Assembly (NCBI RefSeq): GCF_029338315.1 | Contig: NZ_CP119794.1 | Coordinates: forward strand, 2,790,001 to 2,854,000 | Origin: Haloarcula regularis | GTDB lineage: Archaea; Halobacteriota; Halobacteria; Halobacteriales; Haloarculaceae | Direction of reading: 5' to 3' | Length of the DNA: 64,000 nt | Shown: in pieces, positions 10,371 through 19,628 of the stretch | How positions within the stretch are numbered: the stretch's first letter is position 1 | How the letters are laid out: every line of letters starts with the position of its first letter | The notes under the pieces: model-generated | Seen by the model: the letters and a program-made list of their open reading frames with translations, nothing else | Database searches by the model: none | What the model was told of the DNA's origin: nothing | Made by a program: the position numbers and the translations under genes

Positions 10371-10955
10371 ATGTCACAACAGTACGGCTCGGTCGAGCTG
10401 GTCGGTGACGAAACGGTGCGGTACTTCACGATGGCGGTGCTGCTGGCGGCGCTGACGGCGGCGCTCTCCCAGATATCGATCCCGCTGCCGGGGTCGTTGC
10501 CCCCGTTCTCGCTGCAACCGTTCGGGATGTTCTTCGCCGGCCTCCTGCTCGGCCCGCTGTGGGGCGGCCTCGCGCTCGCGCTGTACCTCCTCGTGGGTAT
10601 CGCCGGCGTCCCGGTGTTCTCGAACGGCAACGCCGGCCTCGGCTACGTCCTCGTCGGCCAGGGTACCGGCGGCTTCCTCGTGGGCTTTCTCGTCGGCGCC
10701 GTCGTCGCCGGCGCTATCGTCCACCGCGGGACGACGCCGCGTGACCTCCGGACGGTGTCCGTGCCCGTCCAGGTGGCGGGGCTGGTCGCCGCGCTGGCCG
10801 TCGTCTACGCTATCGGCGTCCCGTGGCTCTCGGCCGTCACGGGCCTCCCGCTGCCCCGGGCGGCCACCGTGATGGCACCGTTCGTCCCGTTCGACCTGCT
10901 CAAGCTGGGCATCGCCGTCGCCATCGTCGAGGGGGGCTACCTCGCCGTTCGATGA
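10371..10955 (+). CDS. bioY: Biotin transporter substrate-binding component BioY
   Basis: 194 aa, about six membrane segments. It is the S-component of an energy-coupling-factor importer that binds biotin in the membrane. Family features are visible: SIPLPGSLPPFSLQPFGMFF (about residues 29-50) and the Gly-rich GNAGLGYVLVGQGTGGFLVG (about 81-100). An ATG at 10365 is also possible. GGAGGT at 10359-10364 touches that ATG but is correctly spaced from 10371, which is preferred. The stop overlaps the next ATG (ATGA), so bioYMN is an operon. Confidence 0.93.
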   Translation: MSQQYGSVELVGDETVRYFTMAVLLAALTAALSQISIPLPGSLPPFSLQPFGMFFAGLLLGPLWGGLALALYLLVGIAGVPVFSNGNAGLGYVLVGQGTGGFLVGFLVGAVVAGAIVHRGTTPRDLRTVSVPVQVAGLVAALAVVYAIGVPWLSAVTGLPLPRAATVMAPFVPFDLLKLGIAVAIVEGGYLAVR

Positions 10956-11656
10956 TCGCGCTCGAGGACGTCACCTTCCGGTACGACGATACCCGCGTCC
11001 TCGACGGCCTGTCGCTGTCGATTCCCGACGGCGAGTTCTGTCTCCTCGTGGGGCCCAACGGCAGCGGCAAGACGACGCTGGTGCGTCACCTCAATGCGCT
11101 CCTGACGCCCGACTCGGGTACCGTCACCGTCGACGGCGCCGAGGTGACCGAGCGCCCGGTCGTCGCCCGCACCACCGTCGGGATGGTGTTCCAGCACCCG
11201 CGCGACCAGTTCGTCGCCGCGACGGTCGGCGCCGACGTCGCCTTCGGCCCCGAGAACCTCGGCCTGGACCGCGAGGAGATCGACTGCCGGGTCGACGAGG
11301 CCCTGTCGGCCGTGGGGTTGGCCGACCGGGTCGACGACCGCCTGGACTCGCTGTCGGGCGGCGAGCAGGCCCGGGCTGCCATCGCGGGAGCGCTGGCGAT
11401 GGATCCGGACTACCTCGTGCTGGACGAACCGCTTGCCGGCCTCGACTGGCCGGCCCGAGAGTCCGTGCTCGACCACCTCTCGGGCCTGCACGACGAGGGC
11501 ACCGGCCTGCTGGTCGTCACTCACGACCTGCGTGACCTCCACGAGCGCGCCGAGCGCGTCGTGGGGCTCGACGGCGGGCAGGTCGTCCTCGACGAACCGC
11601 CCGAGACGGCGCTGGACGAGGTCCAGGCCCTCGGCGTCCGGGACCCGCGATGCTGA
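10952..11656 (+). CDS. bioM: ECF biotin transporter ATPase
   Basis: 234 aa, one ABC ATPase domain of the CbiO/BioM type that powers the ECF complex with BioN and BioY. Walker A GPNGSGKTT is at residues 34-42, the Q-loop is in VFQHPRDQF, the signature is SGGEQ, Walker B is YLVLDEPLAGLD and the H-loop is VVTHDL. It overlaps bioY by 4 nt and bioN by 7 nt. The association with bioY indicates biotin rather than cobalt or nickel as substrate. Confidence 0.92.
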   Translation: MIALEDVTFRYDDTRVLDGLSLSIPDGEFCLLVGPNGSGKTTLVRHLNALLTPDSGTVTVDGAEVTERPVVARTTVGMVFQHPRDQFVAATVGADVAFGPENLGLDREEIDCRVDEALSAVGLADRVDDRLDSLSGGEQARAAIAGALAMDPDYLVLDEPLAGLDWPARESVLDHLSGLHDEGTGLLVVTHDLRDLHERAERVVGLDGGQVVLDEPPETALDEVQALGVRDPRC

Positions 11657-12354
11657 CCTACCGGCCGGGGGCGACGGTCCTCCACCGGCTGGATCCCCGG
11701 GGGAAACTGCTCGTGCAGTTCGGCCTGGCCATCGCCGTCGTCGCCCACCCCACCGTCCCGTGGCTCGCTGGGGCGACGCTGCTGGGCCTGGTCGCGCTGG
11801 CGGCGGCGCGGCTCTCCCCGCTGACCGTGCTCCGCGCGTACTGGGTCGTCTTCGCGGTGCTGGCCGTCGCGCCGTTCCTGGCAGGTGTTGCGCCCGGACC
11901 GCCGTGGTTCCGGGTCGACCCGGCGCTGCGCTCGCTGCGCCTGGTGGCGCGGGTCGTCCCCGTGCTGTTCGTCAGCGCCGCATACCTCCACACGACGTCG
12001 GTCCGCGAGACGCGGGCCGCCGTCCAGCGCCTCGTCCCGGGCAAGGCGGGCCAGCTGCTCGGCGTCGGCATGGCGCTGGTCGTGCGCCTGTTCCCGCTGG
12101 TGCTCGCGGACGTCCGCGAGGTCCGCGACGCGATTCGGGCCCGCGGGGGCCAGCAGCGACCGGCGTGGGAGCGCGCCCGACTGCTCGTGGTTCGGTCGCT
12201 CGAGCGGACGCTCGCCCGCTCGGACCGCCTGGGGGTCGCGCTGCGGGCCCGCTGTTTCGCGTGGAACCCGACACTCCCGCCGCTGGCCATCGAACGCCGC
12301 GACTACCCGGTCCTGGCCCTCGGCGTCGCGCTCGCGCTGTCGCCGCTGGTGTGA
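11650..12354 (+). CDS. bioN: ECF biotin transporter transmembrane component
   Basis: 234 aa, EcfT-type. Membrane segments occur in the N-terminal half (about residues 20-80 and 95-115), followed by the cytoplasmic coupling region with the family's Ala-Arg-Gly signature (DAIRARGG, about residues 158-165). These coupling helices meet the ATPase. It is the last gene of bioYMN. The terminal strongly hydrophobic stretch ending in LSPLV is normal for the family. Confidence 0.9.
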   Translation: MLTYRPGATVLHRLDPRGKLLVQFGLAIAVVAHPTVPWLAGATLLGLVALAAARLSPLTVLRAYWVVFAVLAVAPFLAGVAPGPPWFRVDPALRSLRLVARVVPVLFVSAAYLHTTSVRETRAAVQRLVPGKAGQLLGVGMALVVRLFPLVLADVREVRDAIRARGGQQRPAWERARLLVVRSLERTLARSDRLGVALRARCFAWNPTLPPLAIERRDYPVLALGVALALSPLV

Positions 12355-12377
12355 GCTGGTGACGCTTGCGACCCGAC

Positions 12378-13178
12378 TCAGTCGGCCGCCCTGCCCGACC
12401 CGCTGGTGAGGTAGGCCTTCGTCGCGCCGACCAGCGCCTTGCGGAACTCCGACTCGTCGGGGTCGGGGGCGAGCGCGGCGAACTGGCGTTTGAACCCTCC
12501 GAAATCGAGGTCTGGGGCGTCCGAGGCTGCCGCGTGCGCGAGGTCGTACAGTCGGTGGTCGGCGTCGAGCAGGTCGTGGCGCTCACACAGCGCCAGCGCG
12601 AACGCGGCGTTGACAGCCGTGATGTCGGGGTCGGCGGCCGGCGTGAGCCGGGTCGACGGTTCGGCGGCCTCGGACGGACTCGGCACCCGCGTGCCCACCC
12701 CGTCCCACACCGGGGGGTCGACCGGACGGTCGGCGACGGCCGCCGCGAGACTCGCCTCCAGGAAGTCGACCACCTTGTCGCCCGGGACCATCTGCATCCA
12801 GACGTCGTCGGCGTAGACGTCTTTCATGTGATTCGCTATCTGGTAGCAGTGGACGAGCTTCCGGCGCTCGACGCTGCGACCGGCCACGGCGAGGAAGATG
12901 GCCTCCTCCGTCGACTGTGTGTGTGAGGGATGGCCGTGCTCGTAGTGGTGCATGTGGGCGTACTCGTGGAGCGCGAGTTCGCGGGCCAGCGCACTCGTGG
13001 CGGCCTGCCGGGAGATAGTCAGGAGGTGGCTATCATCGTCGTGGCTGACGCGCGTCCGCTCGTCAGGGTCGGTCCGGACCCGAACTGTCACCGGTCGGTC
13101 GAGGTCGTGTTCCGTCGAGAAGAGGTCGCGCGCCCCGAGAAACGGTTCGGCAGGACCGCCCCGCACGTGAACGTCCAT
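12378..13178 (-). CDS. Putative zinc metallopeptidase of a haloarchaeal conserved family
   Basis: 266 aa. The visible catalytic signature is HEYAHMHHYEHGH (about residues 91-103), an HExxH motif with further histidines, followed by a helix containing TEEAIFLAVAG in which a Glu could be the third ligand. No signal peptide, so it is probably cytoplasmic. The C-terminal half (PDITAVNAAFALALCERHDL onward) is helical and of unknown role. It converges with bioN and diverges from EF-2. I believe it matches a DUF5781-type family but cannot confirm this; substrate unknown. Confidence 0.7.
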   Translation of the reverse strand: MDVHVRGGPAEPFLGARDLFSTEHDLDRPVTVRVRTDPDERTRVSHDDDSHLLTISRQAATSALARELALHEYAHMHHYEHGHPSHTQSTEEAIFLAVAGRSVERRKLVHCYQIANHMKDVYADDVWMQMVPGDKVVDFLEASLAAAVADRPVDPPVWDGVGTRVPSPSEAAEPSTRLTPAADPDITAVNAAFALALCERHDLLDADHRLYDLAHAAASDAPDLDFGGFKRQFAALAPDPDESEFRKALVGATKAYLTSGSGRAAD

Positions 13179-13375
13179 GTGTGTCGTTCACATGCACCGC
13201 GGGCGTATGATACTTGCGGCGCTCCCGTCACCGGCCCCCGGCGGGCCCGGTGCCAGTGGCTGTTGAACCACCTCGGTCTGTGGACCGCGCTCACACGGAA
13301 ACACCGGTAGTCCGCCCGACAGGCCCGCTCCCTGTCGAGCGTCCGCGTTCGGGTGTCTCTGACACGCTCGCGCGG

Positions 13376-13395
13376 AAACACTATCCTTTTGACCC
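13376..13395 (+). promoter_or_regulatory. Promoter of the EF-2 gene
   Basis: GGAAACACTATCCTTTTGAC carries purine-rich BRE-like and TATA-like sequence about 30-40 nt before the EF-2 ATG. Confidence 0.45.
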
Positions 13396-13418
13396 TCCTG
13401 TTGATACGCTTCTGTATA

Positions 13419-15604
13419 ATGGGCCGACGCAAGAAGATCGTTCAGGAATGTGAGTCCCTGATGCACGACCCGGAGAACATCCGGAACATCGCCATCGCGG
13501 CTCACGTCGACCACGGGAAGACGACGCTGACAGACAACCTGCTCGCCGGTGCGGGCATGATCTCCGACGACACGGCCGGCCAGCAGCTGGCCATGGACAC
13601 GGAGGAAGACGAGCAGGAACGTGGGATCACCATCGACGCCGCGAACGTCTCGATGACCCACGAGTACGAGGAGACGAACCACCTCATCAACCTCATCGAC
13701 ACGCCCGGCCACGTCGACTTCGGTGGCGACGTGACCCGCGCGATGCGTGCCGTCGACGGCGCGCTCGTGGTCGTCGACGCCGTCGAGGGCGCGATGCCCC
13801 AGACGGAGACGGTGCTGCGCCAGGCGCTGCGCGAGGGCGTCAAGCCGACCCTCTTTATCAACAAGGTCGACCGCCTCATCTCCGAGCTCCAGGAGGGGCC
13901 CCAGGAGATGCAAAAGCGCCTTCTCTCGGTCATCAGCGACGTCAACGACCTCATCCGCGGCATGACCGAGGAGATGGACGACGTCGACGACTGGACCGTC
14001 TCCGTCGAGGACGGCACCGTCGGCTTCGGTTCGGCGCTGTACAAGTGGGGTGTCTCGATGCCCTCGATGCAGCGCACCGGGATGGACTTCGGCGACATCA
14101 TGGAACTCGAGCGCGCCGACAAGCGCCAGGAGCTCCACGAGCGCACGCCCCTGTCGAACGTCGTCCTCGACATGGTCTGTGAGCACTTCCCGAACCCCAT
14201 CGACGCCCAGCCCCGCCGTATCCCGCGCATCTGGCGCGGCGACGACACCTCCGAACTCGCCGAGCAGATGCGCCTGGTCGACGAGGACGGCGAGGTCGTC
14301 TTCATGGTCACGGACATCGGTATCGACCCCCACGCCGGCGAGATCGCCGCCGGCCGCGTCTTCTCGGGGACCCTCGAGAAGGGCCAGGAGCTGTACGTCT
14401 CGGGCACCGCGGGCAAGAACCGCGTCCAGAGCGTCGGCATCTACATGGGCGGCGAGCGCGAGGAGGTCGAGGAGGTTCCCGCCGGGAACATCGCCGCCGT
14501 CACCGGTCTCAAGGACGCCATCGCCGGCTCGACCGTCTCCAGCGTCGAGATGACGCCCTTCGAGTCCATCGAGCACATCTCGGAGCCGGTCATCACCAAG
14601 AGCGTCGAGGCCCAGAACATGGACGACCTGCCAAAGCTCATCAAGACGCTCCAGCAGGTCGCAAAGGAGGACCCGACCATCCAGGTCGAGATCAACGAGG
14701 ACACCGGCGAGCACCTCATCTCCGGGCAGGGCGAACTCCACCTGGAAGTCATCGGCCAGCGCATCGAGCGCAACCAGGGCATCCCCATCAACACCGGTGA
14801 GCCCATCGTCGTCTACCGCGAGGCCCCCCAGCAGGAGTCCCGCGAGGTCGAGGGCATCTCGCCGAACCGCCACAACCGGTTTTATATCTCCGTCCACCCG
14901 CTCGCCGAGGACGTCGTCGAGACCATCAAGATGGGCGAAGCGTCGATGGACATGCCGGAACTCGAGCGCCGTGAGGCGCTGCAGGAGGCCGGCCTCGACA
15001 AGGACACGTCCCAGAACGTCGAGCACATCCACGGCACCAACATCCTCATCGACGACACGAAGGGGATTCAGCACTTAAACGAGACGATGGAACTCGTCAT
15101 CGAGGGCCTCGAGGAGGCCCTCGACGAGGGGCCGCTGGCCAACGAGCCCGTCCAGGGCTCGCTCCTGCGCCTCCACGACGCCCGCCTCCACGAGGACGCC
15201 ATCCACCGCGGTCCGGCCCAGGTCATCCCTGCGGTCCGCAACGCCGTCCACAACGCGCTCATCGACGCGCGGATCAAGCTGCTCGAGCCGATCCAGCAGG
15301 TCCGCATCGACGTGCCCAACGACCACATGGGCGCCGCGTCCGGCGAGATACAGGGCCGCCGTGGCCGCGTCGACGACATGTACCAGGAAGGCGACCTGAT
15401 GGTTGTCGAGGGTATCGCCCCCGTCGACGAGATGATCGGCTTCTCCTCGGACATCCGCTCCGCGACGGAAGGGCGTGCCTCCTGGAACACCGAGAACGCC
15501 GGCTTCCAGGTCATGGCCGACAACCTCCAGCCCGAGAAGATCCAGGAGATCCGCGAGCGCAAGGGCATGAGCTCGAACTGCCCGAGGCCATCGACTACTT
15601 CTAG
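13419..15604 (+). CDS. fusA: Elongation factor 2, with a frameshift near the C-terminus
   Basis: GTPase for ribosomal translocation. P-loop AHVDHGKTT is at residues 28-36, DTPGH and NKVD follow, and the diphthamide loop DAIHRG places the modifiable His at residue 596. The start is the ATG at 13419; the upstream in-frame ATG would add an unrelated basic leader. After residue 719 the frame departs. Shifting one base at about 15573-15577 restores ELPEAIDYF and a TAG at 15602-15604, the expected family end (728 aa). As read, the frame runs on to 15719 with unrelated sequence. One G appears to be missing; in an essential gene this is probably a sequence error. Confidence 0.95.
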
Positions 15605-15611
15605 GACCCAC

Positions 15612-15616
15612 TTTTT
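15612..15616 (+). terminator. T5 tract after EF-2
   Basis: A run of five T lies 8 nt beyond the restored EF-2 stop, consistent with archaeal U-tract termination. Confidence 0.35.
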
Positions 15617-15691
15617 GCTGCGTCGGGTATCCTCGCACCGCCGATGGCGGCGCTGCGGGTACCACTCCTTGCAAAAACGTGGGGAAAAAGG

Positions 15692-15739
15692 CGGGACCGA
15701 GCGAAGCGAGGTCCCGTGAAACCGCGCCTCCGGCGCGGT
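15692..15739. repeat. Two adjacent hairpins downstream of EF-2
   Basis: The first is CGGGACC (15692-15698) pairing with GGTCCCG (15710-15716) around the palindromic GAGCGAAGCGA. The second is ACCGCGCC (15721-15728) pairing with GGCGCGGT (15732-15739) over a 3-nt loop. They may protect the 3' end of the EF-2 mRNA or belong to a dispersed palindrome family; the GAGCGAAGCGA core also resembles the centre of the hairpin at 388-470. Confidence 0.5.
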
Positions 15740-15824
15740 ATGCCGTCGGCCCTTGTCCTGCCCGCGTCTCGCGCACCGACCCGGTTCCCCCACGCTTAGG
15801 TCGGTCCGTGGCCAACCGCTGGGC

Positions 15825-16049
15825 ATGAGCGACCGGATGCGCCAGATCGTGGACCTGCTCATCGCAGCGGTCATCGCCGGGACGACGACGTTCGTCTGGC
15901 AGTTCGCCACCGGCTCGGCGTTTCTCGCACTCTGGCTGGGAACGCTGTTCGCTGCGATGTACTACTTCTCACGGAACCCGTGGGGCTCGCTGAAAGGCGA
16001 GCAGTACAACGAGTGGATCGACGACCTGTACGACGAGTACCTTCCGTAG
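15825..16049 (+). CDS. Small membrane protein of unknown function
   Basis: 74 aa from the ATG at 15825 (MSDRMRQIVDLLIAAVIAGT). Two hydrophobic segments at about residues 9-25 and 30-46 are followed by a charged tail ending IDDLYDEYLP. The reading frame is open upstream but codon quality begins at this ATG. It stands alone between EF-2 and the ACT-hom operon. The function is not recognised. Confidence 0.65.
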   Translation: MSDRMRQIVDLLIAAVIAGTTTFVWQFATGSAFLALWLGTLFAAMYYFSRNPWGSLKGEQYNEWIDDLYDEYLP

Positions 16050-16090
16050 TCGACTTTGCTACCGGTTCGGCGCTCGACTAAACGAACGGT

Positions 16091-16099
16091 TTCTTATAG
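16091..16099 (+). promoter_or_regulatory. TATA box upstream of the ACT-hom operon
   Basis: TTCTTATAG lies about 24-30 nt before the ATG at 16123, which would put transcription start at or just before that ATG. Confidence 0.5.
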
Positions 16100-16122
16100 T
16101 TGCCCCTGCTGAGTCACCCACA

Positions 16123-16161
16123 ATGAGCGGATTCACTCGACAGGAGGTGAGCGGGCGATGA
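16123..16161 (+). CDS. Possible 12-codon leader ORF upstream of the ACT gene
   Basis: The frame encodes MSGFTRQEVSGR and its TGA overlaps the ATG of the ACT gene (ATGA). The ATG sits where a leaderless transcript should begin, and the ORF contains GGAGGTGAG (16143-16151), a Shine-Dalgarno sequence well placed for the ACT ATG at 16158. It may be a translated coupler or simply leader sequence. Only one Thr is present, so classical amino-acid attenuation is not supported. Confidence 0.35.
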   Translation: MSGFTRQEVSGR

Positions 16162-16691
16162 GCGACTCGACCGAAGAGGTTCGCGCGTACACAGTTCGGC
16201 TGGAACTGGTCGACGAACCGGGCGAGCTGCTTCGAGCGCTCGAACCCATCGCCAGCAACGGCGGGAACCTCCTCTCTATCTTCCACGAGCGGGGGAACGT
16301 CACCCCGCGTGGGCACATCCCCGTGGAGGTCGACCTGGAGGCGACGCCCGACCGCTTCGAGGGCATCGTCGACGCCCTGCGCGAGGCGGGCATCAACGTC
16401 ATCCAGGCCGGCGCCGAGCGCTACAGCGAGGCGCTGACCATCGTCCTCTCGGGCCACCTCGTCAACACAGACCTCTCGGATACGCTCTCGCACATCCAGG
16501 AGTCGACGAGCGCCACGGTGACGGACCTCTCGCTGTCGGCCCCCGAGGGTACCGAGGACGCCTCCAGTGCGCGCATCCGCCTGGCGACCGAGGAGGGTGC
16601 CGTCGAGGAGGCGCTGGCGGCGGTCCGCGAGGTGGCCGCCGAGAAGGACCTGCGGCTCATCGAACCGCTCACCGTGGGGGGTGACGTATGA
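16158..16691 (+). CDS. ACT-domain amino-acid-binding regulatory protein
   Basis: 177 aa. An N-terminal ACT domain (about residues 8-75) shows the pattern VRLELVDEPGELLRALEPIA with the turn glycine in ASNGGNLLSIFHERG; the C-terminal half looks like a second ACT-like domain. ACT domains bind amino acids and regulate metabolic enzymes. It overlaps the homoserine dehydrogenase start by 4 nt, so sensing of threonine, methionine or a precursor is a reasonable inference; the ligand is not shown by the sequence. Confidence 0.85.
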   Translation: MSDSTEEVRAYTVRLELVDEPGELLRALEPIASNGGNLLSIFHERGNVTPRGHIPVEVDLEATPDRFEGIVDALREAGINVIQAGAERYSEALTIVLSGHLVNTDLSDTLSHIQESTSATVTDLSLSAPEGTEDASSARIRLATEEGAVEEALAAVREVAAEKDLRLIEPLTVGGDV

Positions 16692-17635
16692 GGCTCGCCG
16701 TGCTCGGCGCCGGGGCCGTCGGCGGCTCGGTCGTCGAACTCGCCGGCGACTACGGGCACACCGTGACCGCTTTCGCCGACTCACAGAGCGCCGTCGTCGA
16801 CGCCGACGGCATCGAGGCCGACGGGGCACTCGAGCGCAAGCGCCGCGACGGCATCGTCGGCGACGCCGACCCCGAGGACGCGCTGACCGCGAACTACGAC
16901 GTCCTCGTCGAGGCGACGCCGACGACGCTGGGCGACGCCCAGCCCGGCTTCGGCCACGTCGAGACGGCCCTGGGGATGGACCGCCACGTCGTGCTGGCCA
17001 ACAAGGGCCCGGTCGCCGAACGGTTCGCCGAGGTCCGGGAACTGGAAGCCGACAGCGAGGGCACCGTCCTCTTCGAGGCCACCGTCGGCGGCGCGATGCC
17101 GGTGCTCTCGACTATCGACGACTTCGACCCGGAGCACATCTCGGCCGTGCGTGGCGTGCTCAACGGGACGGCGAACTTCATCCTCTCGCGGATGTCCGCC
17201 GAGGGCCTCGACTACGAGCACGTGCTCGCGGAGGCCCAGGACCTCGGCGTCGCCGAGGCCGACCCGACCTTCGACGTCGACGGCACCGACGCCGCGCTGA
17301 AGGGCGTCATCGTCGCGAACGTGCTGGCCGAGGACGGCGAGGAGTACACGCTCGAGGACGCCGACGTCGAGGGCATCCAGGACATCACGGGCAGCGCGCT
17401 CGAGCTCGCCCAGGAGGACGGCCAGACCGTCCGGCTCATCGCCGAAGTGACCGACGGCGCGGTTCGGGTCGGCCCGCGACTGGTCCCGGAGCACGCGGCG
17501 CTGGCGCCGACGGGCACGCGCAACATCGTCCAGCTGGAGACCGACCACGCCGGCCGACTCAACATCTCCGGCCGAGGTGCGGGCGGTCCGGAGACGGCGA
17601 GCGCGGTGCTCGCGGACGTCGGCCGCCTGGAGTAG
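16688..17635 (+). CDS. hom: Homoserine dehydrogenase
   Basis: 315 aa. It reduces aspartate semialdehyde to homoserine with NAD(P)H in threonine and methionine synthesis. The Rossmann motif GAGAVGGSVVEL is at about residues 7-18. The catalytic domain has EATVGGAMPV (about 127-136), NGTANFILSRM (about 159-169), and the conserved GVAEADPTFDVDGTDAALK (about 188-206), including the active-site Asp and Lys. It has no C-terminal ACT domain; that role is presumably supplied by the separate overlapping ACT gene upstream. Confidence 0.93.
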   Translation: MRLAVLGAGAVGGSVVELAGDYGHTVTAFADSQSAVVDADGIEADGALERKRRDGIVGDADPEDALTANYDVLVEATPTTLGDAQPGFGHVETALGMDRHVVLANKGPVAERFAEVRELEADSEGTVLFEATVGGAMPVLSTIDDFDPEHISAVRGVLNGTANFILSRMSAEGLDYEHVLAEAQDLGVAEADPTFDVDGTDAALKGVIVANVLAEDGEEYTLEDADVEGIQDITGSALELAQEDGQTVRLIAEVTDGAVRVGPRLVPEHAALAPTGTRNIVQLETDHAGRLNISGRGAGGPETASAVLADVGRLE

Positions 17636-17810
17636 CCGCCAGCACCTCGCGCGTCGGACCGATTTTCCAGCCACACACCGTCCAGCGGCAGCACTGACGG
17701 CGACCCGACGCGTTCTCCGGGTCCACCGGACGTCCCGGTTCGTGTGCGCGGCCCCCATGACACTATGTGGCAAATCGCACGAATGCGCCGGCCTGACGCT
17801 TGCTCGCTAT

Positions 17811-17827
17811 CGAAATCGTTTTATGAA
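17811..17827 (+). promoter_or_regulatory. Promoter of the EF-1alpha gene
   Basis: CGAAATCGTTTTATGA contains a BRE-like CGAAA and the TATA-like TTTTATG about 50 nt before the EF-1alpha ATG, giving a short leader. The rest of the 240-bp gap holds nothing recognised. Confidence 0.5.
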
Positions 17828-17875
17828 CTACCAAGTAAAGACACTCACACAGCGCCCCTGCGCGTGAGATAATCA

Positions 17876-19141
17876 ATGAGCGACGAACAACACCAGAACC
17901 TGGCCATCATCGGCCACGTTGACCACGGCAAGAGCACGCTCGTCGGACGACTCCTGTACGAGACAGGATCGGTACCGGAGCACGTCATCGAACAGCACAA
18001 GGAAGAGGCCGAGGAGAAGGGCAAGGGCGGCTTCGAGTTCGCCTACGTCATGGACAACCTCGCCGAGGAGCGAGAGCGCGGTGTCACCATCGACATCGCC
18101 CACCAGGAGTTCACGACGGACGCCTACGACTTCACCATCGTCGACTGTCCCGGCCACCGCGACTTCGTGAAGAACATGATCACGGGCGCGAGCCAGGCCG
18201 ACAACGCCGTCCTCGTCGTGGCCGCCGACGACGGCGTCCAGCCGCAGACCCAGGAGCACGTCTTCCTGGCCCGCACGCTGGGCATCGGCGAGCTCATCGT
18301 CGGTGTCAACAAGATGGACCTCGTCGACTACAGCGAGTCCGACTACAAGCAGGTCGTCGAGGAGGTCAAGGAACTGCTCAACCAGGTCCGCTTCAACACC
18401 GAGGACGCCTCGTTCATCCCGATCTCGGCGTTCGAGGGCGACAACATCGCCGAGCGCTCGGACAACACCAGCTGGTACGACGGCGACATCCTGCTCGAGG
18501 CCCTCAACAACCTGCCGGCCCCGGAGCCGCCGACGGACGCGCCGCTCCGACTGCCGATCCAGGACGTCTACACCATCTCCGGTATCGGGACGGTCCCGGT
18601 CGGCCGCGTCGAGACCGGCATCCTCAACACCGGCGACAACGTCTCATTCCAGCCGTCGGACGTCTCCGGCGAGGTCAAGACCGTCGAGATGCACCACGAG
18701 GAGGTCCCGAAGGCAGAACCCGGTGACAACGTCGGGTTCAACGTCCGCGGGGTCGGCAAGGACGACATCCGCCGCGGCGACGTCTGTGGCCCGGCCGACG
18801 ACCCGCCGACGGTCGCCGAGACCTTCCAGGCCCAGATCGTCGTGATGCAGCACCCGTCGGTCATCACCGAGGGCTACACGCCGGTCTTCCACGCTCACAC
18901 GGCACAGGTCGCCTGTACCGTCGAGTCCATCGACAAGAAGATCGACCCGTCCTCCGGCGAGGTCGCCGAGGAGAACCCGGACTTCATCCAGAACGGCGAC
19001 GCCGCGGTCGTCACCATCCGCCCGCAGAAGCCGCTCAGCATCGAGCCGTCCGGCGAGATTCCGGAACTGGGCTCCTTCGCCATCCGCGACATGGGTCAGA
19101 CCATCGCCGCTGGCAAGGTCCTCAGCGTCAACGAGCGATAA
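17876..19141 (+). CDS. tuf: Elongation factor 1-alpha
   Basis: 421 aa, normal archaeal length. The GTPase brings aminoacyl-tRNA to the ribosome. G1 GHVDHGKST is at residues 13-21, G3 DCPGH is at about residues 90-94, and G4 NKMD is at about 144-147. Beta-barrel domains II and III follow intact, ending KVLSVNER. It is followed after 3 nt by the S10 gene, the common archaeal tuf-rps10 pair. Confidence 0.97.
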   Translation: MSDEQHQNLAIIGHVDHGKSTLVGRLLYETGSVPEHVIEQHKEEAEEKGKGGFEFAYVMDNLAEERERGVTIDIAHQEFTTDAYDFTIVDCPGHRDFVKNMITGASQADNAVLVVAADDGVQPQTQEHVFLARTLGIGELIVGVNKMDLVDYSESDYKQVVEEVKELLNQVRFNTEDASFIPISAFEGDNIAERSDNTSWYDGDILLEALNNLPAPEPPTDAPLRLPIQDVYTISGIGTVPVGRVETGILNTGDNVSFQPSDVSGEVKTVEMHHEEVPKAEPGDNVGFNVRGVGKDDIRRGDVCGPADDPPTVAETFQAQIVVMQHPSVITEGYTPVFHAHTAQVACTVESIDKKIDPSSGEVAEENPDFIQNGDAAVVTIRPQKPLSIEPSGEIPELGSFAIRDMGQTIAAGKVLSVNER

Positions 19142-19144
19142 CGC

Positions 19145-19454
19145 ATGGCCCAGCAGGCACGCGTTCGGCTCGCAGGCACGAGTCCCGAGGACTTAGACGA
19201 CATCTGCGCCGACGTGCGGGAGATCGCCTCGAAGACGGGTCGAACTGTCGGGCCCCGTCCCGCTCCCCACGAAGACGCTGGAGGTTCCCACCCGCAAGTC
19301 CCCCGACGGTGAGGGGACCGCCACGTGGGAACACTGGGAGATGCGCGTCCATAAGCGTCTCATCGACATCGACGCTGACGAACGGGCGCTACGCCAGCTG
19401 ATGCGCATCCAGGTTCCCAACGACGTCTCCATCGAGATCGTCCTCGAGGACTGA
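19145..19454 (+). CDS. rps10: 30S ribosomal protein S10, interrupted by a frameshift
   Basis: The first 33 codons read [20 protein letters not shown] and continue normally to SKTG. The frame then shifts, and from 19242 the correct continuation is [20 protein letters not shown], running to the family C-terminus [13 protein letters not shown] and a TGA at 19452-19454. Two bases appear missing at about 19240 (GGTGTCGAA expected, GGTCGAA read). S10 is essential and single-copy, so a sequence error is the likely cause. The intended product is about 103 aa. Confidence 0.9.
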
Positions 19455-19628
19455 GCGAGGGCCGAAAGGCGAACGCCTTTCGGACCAGACCCGTCGGCTC
19501 GACCGGCTGTCGAGGCGGCGATCGTCCGAATCGCAGGCCGGGACACACTCCACCCGCTGTGTGAATCGCTATCGAAGGTCGCCCTCACGCGCAGGGTTTT
19601 TACCACCCCGCGTTAGAGAGGCAGGTGC

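Noticed and set aside
16123..16161. Threonine attenuator leader peptide
   Set aside because: Only one Thr and no Met beyond the start occur in the 12 codons, so codon-dependent stalling on pathway amino acids is not supported.
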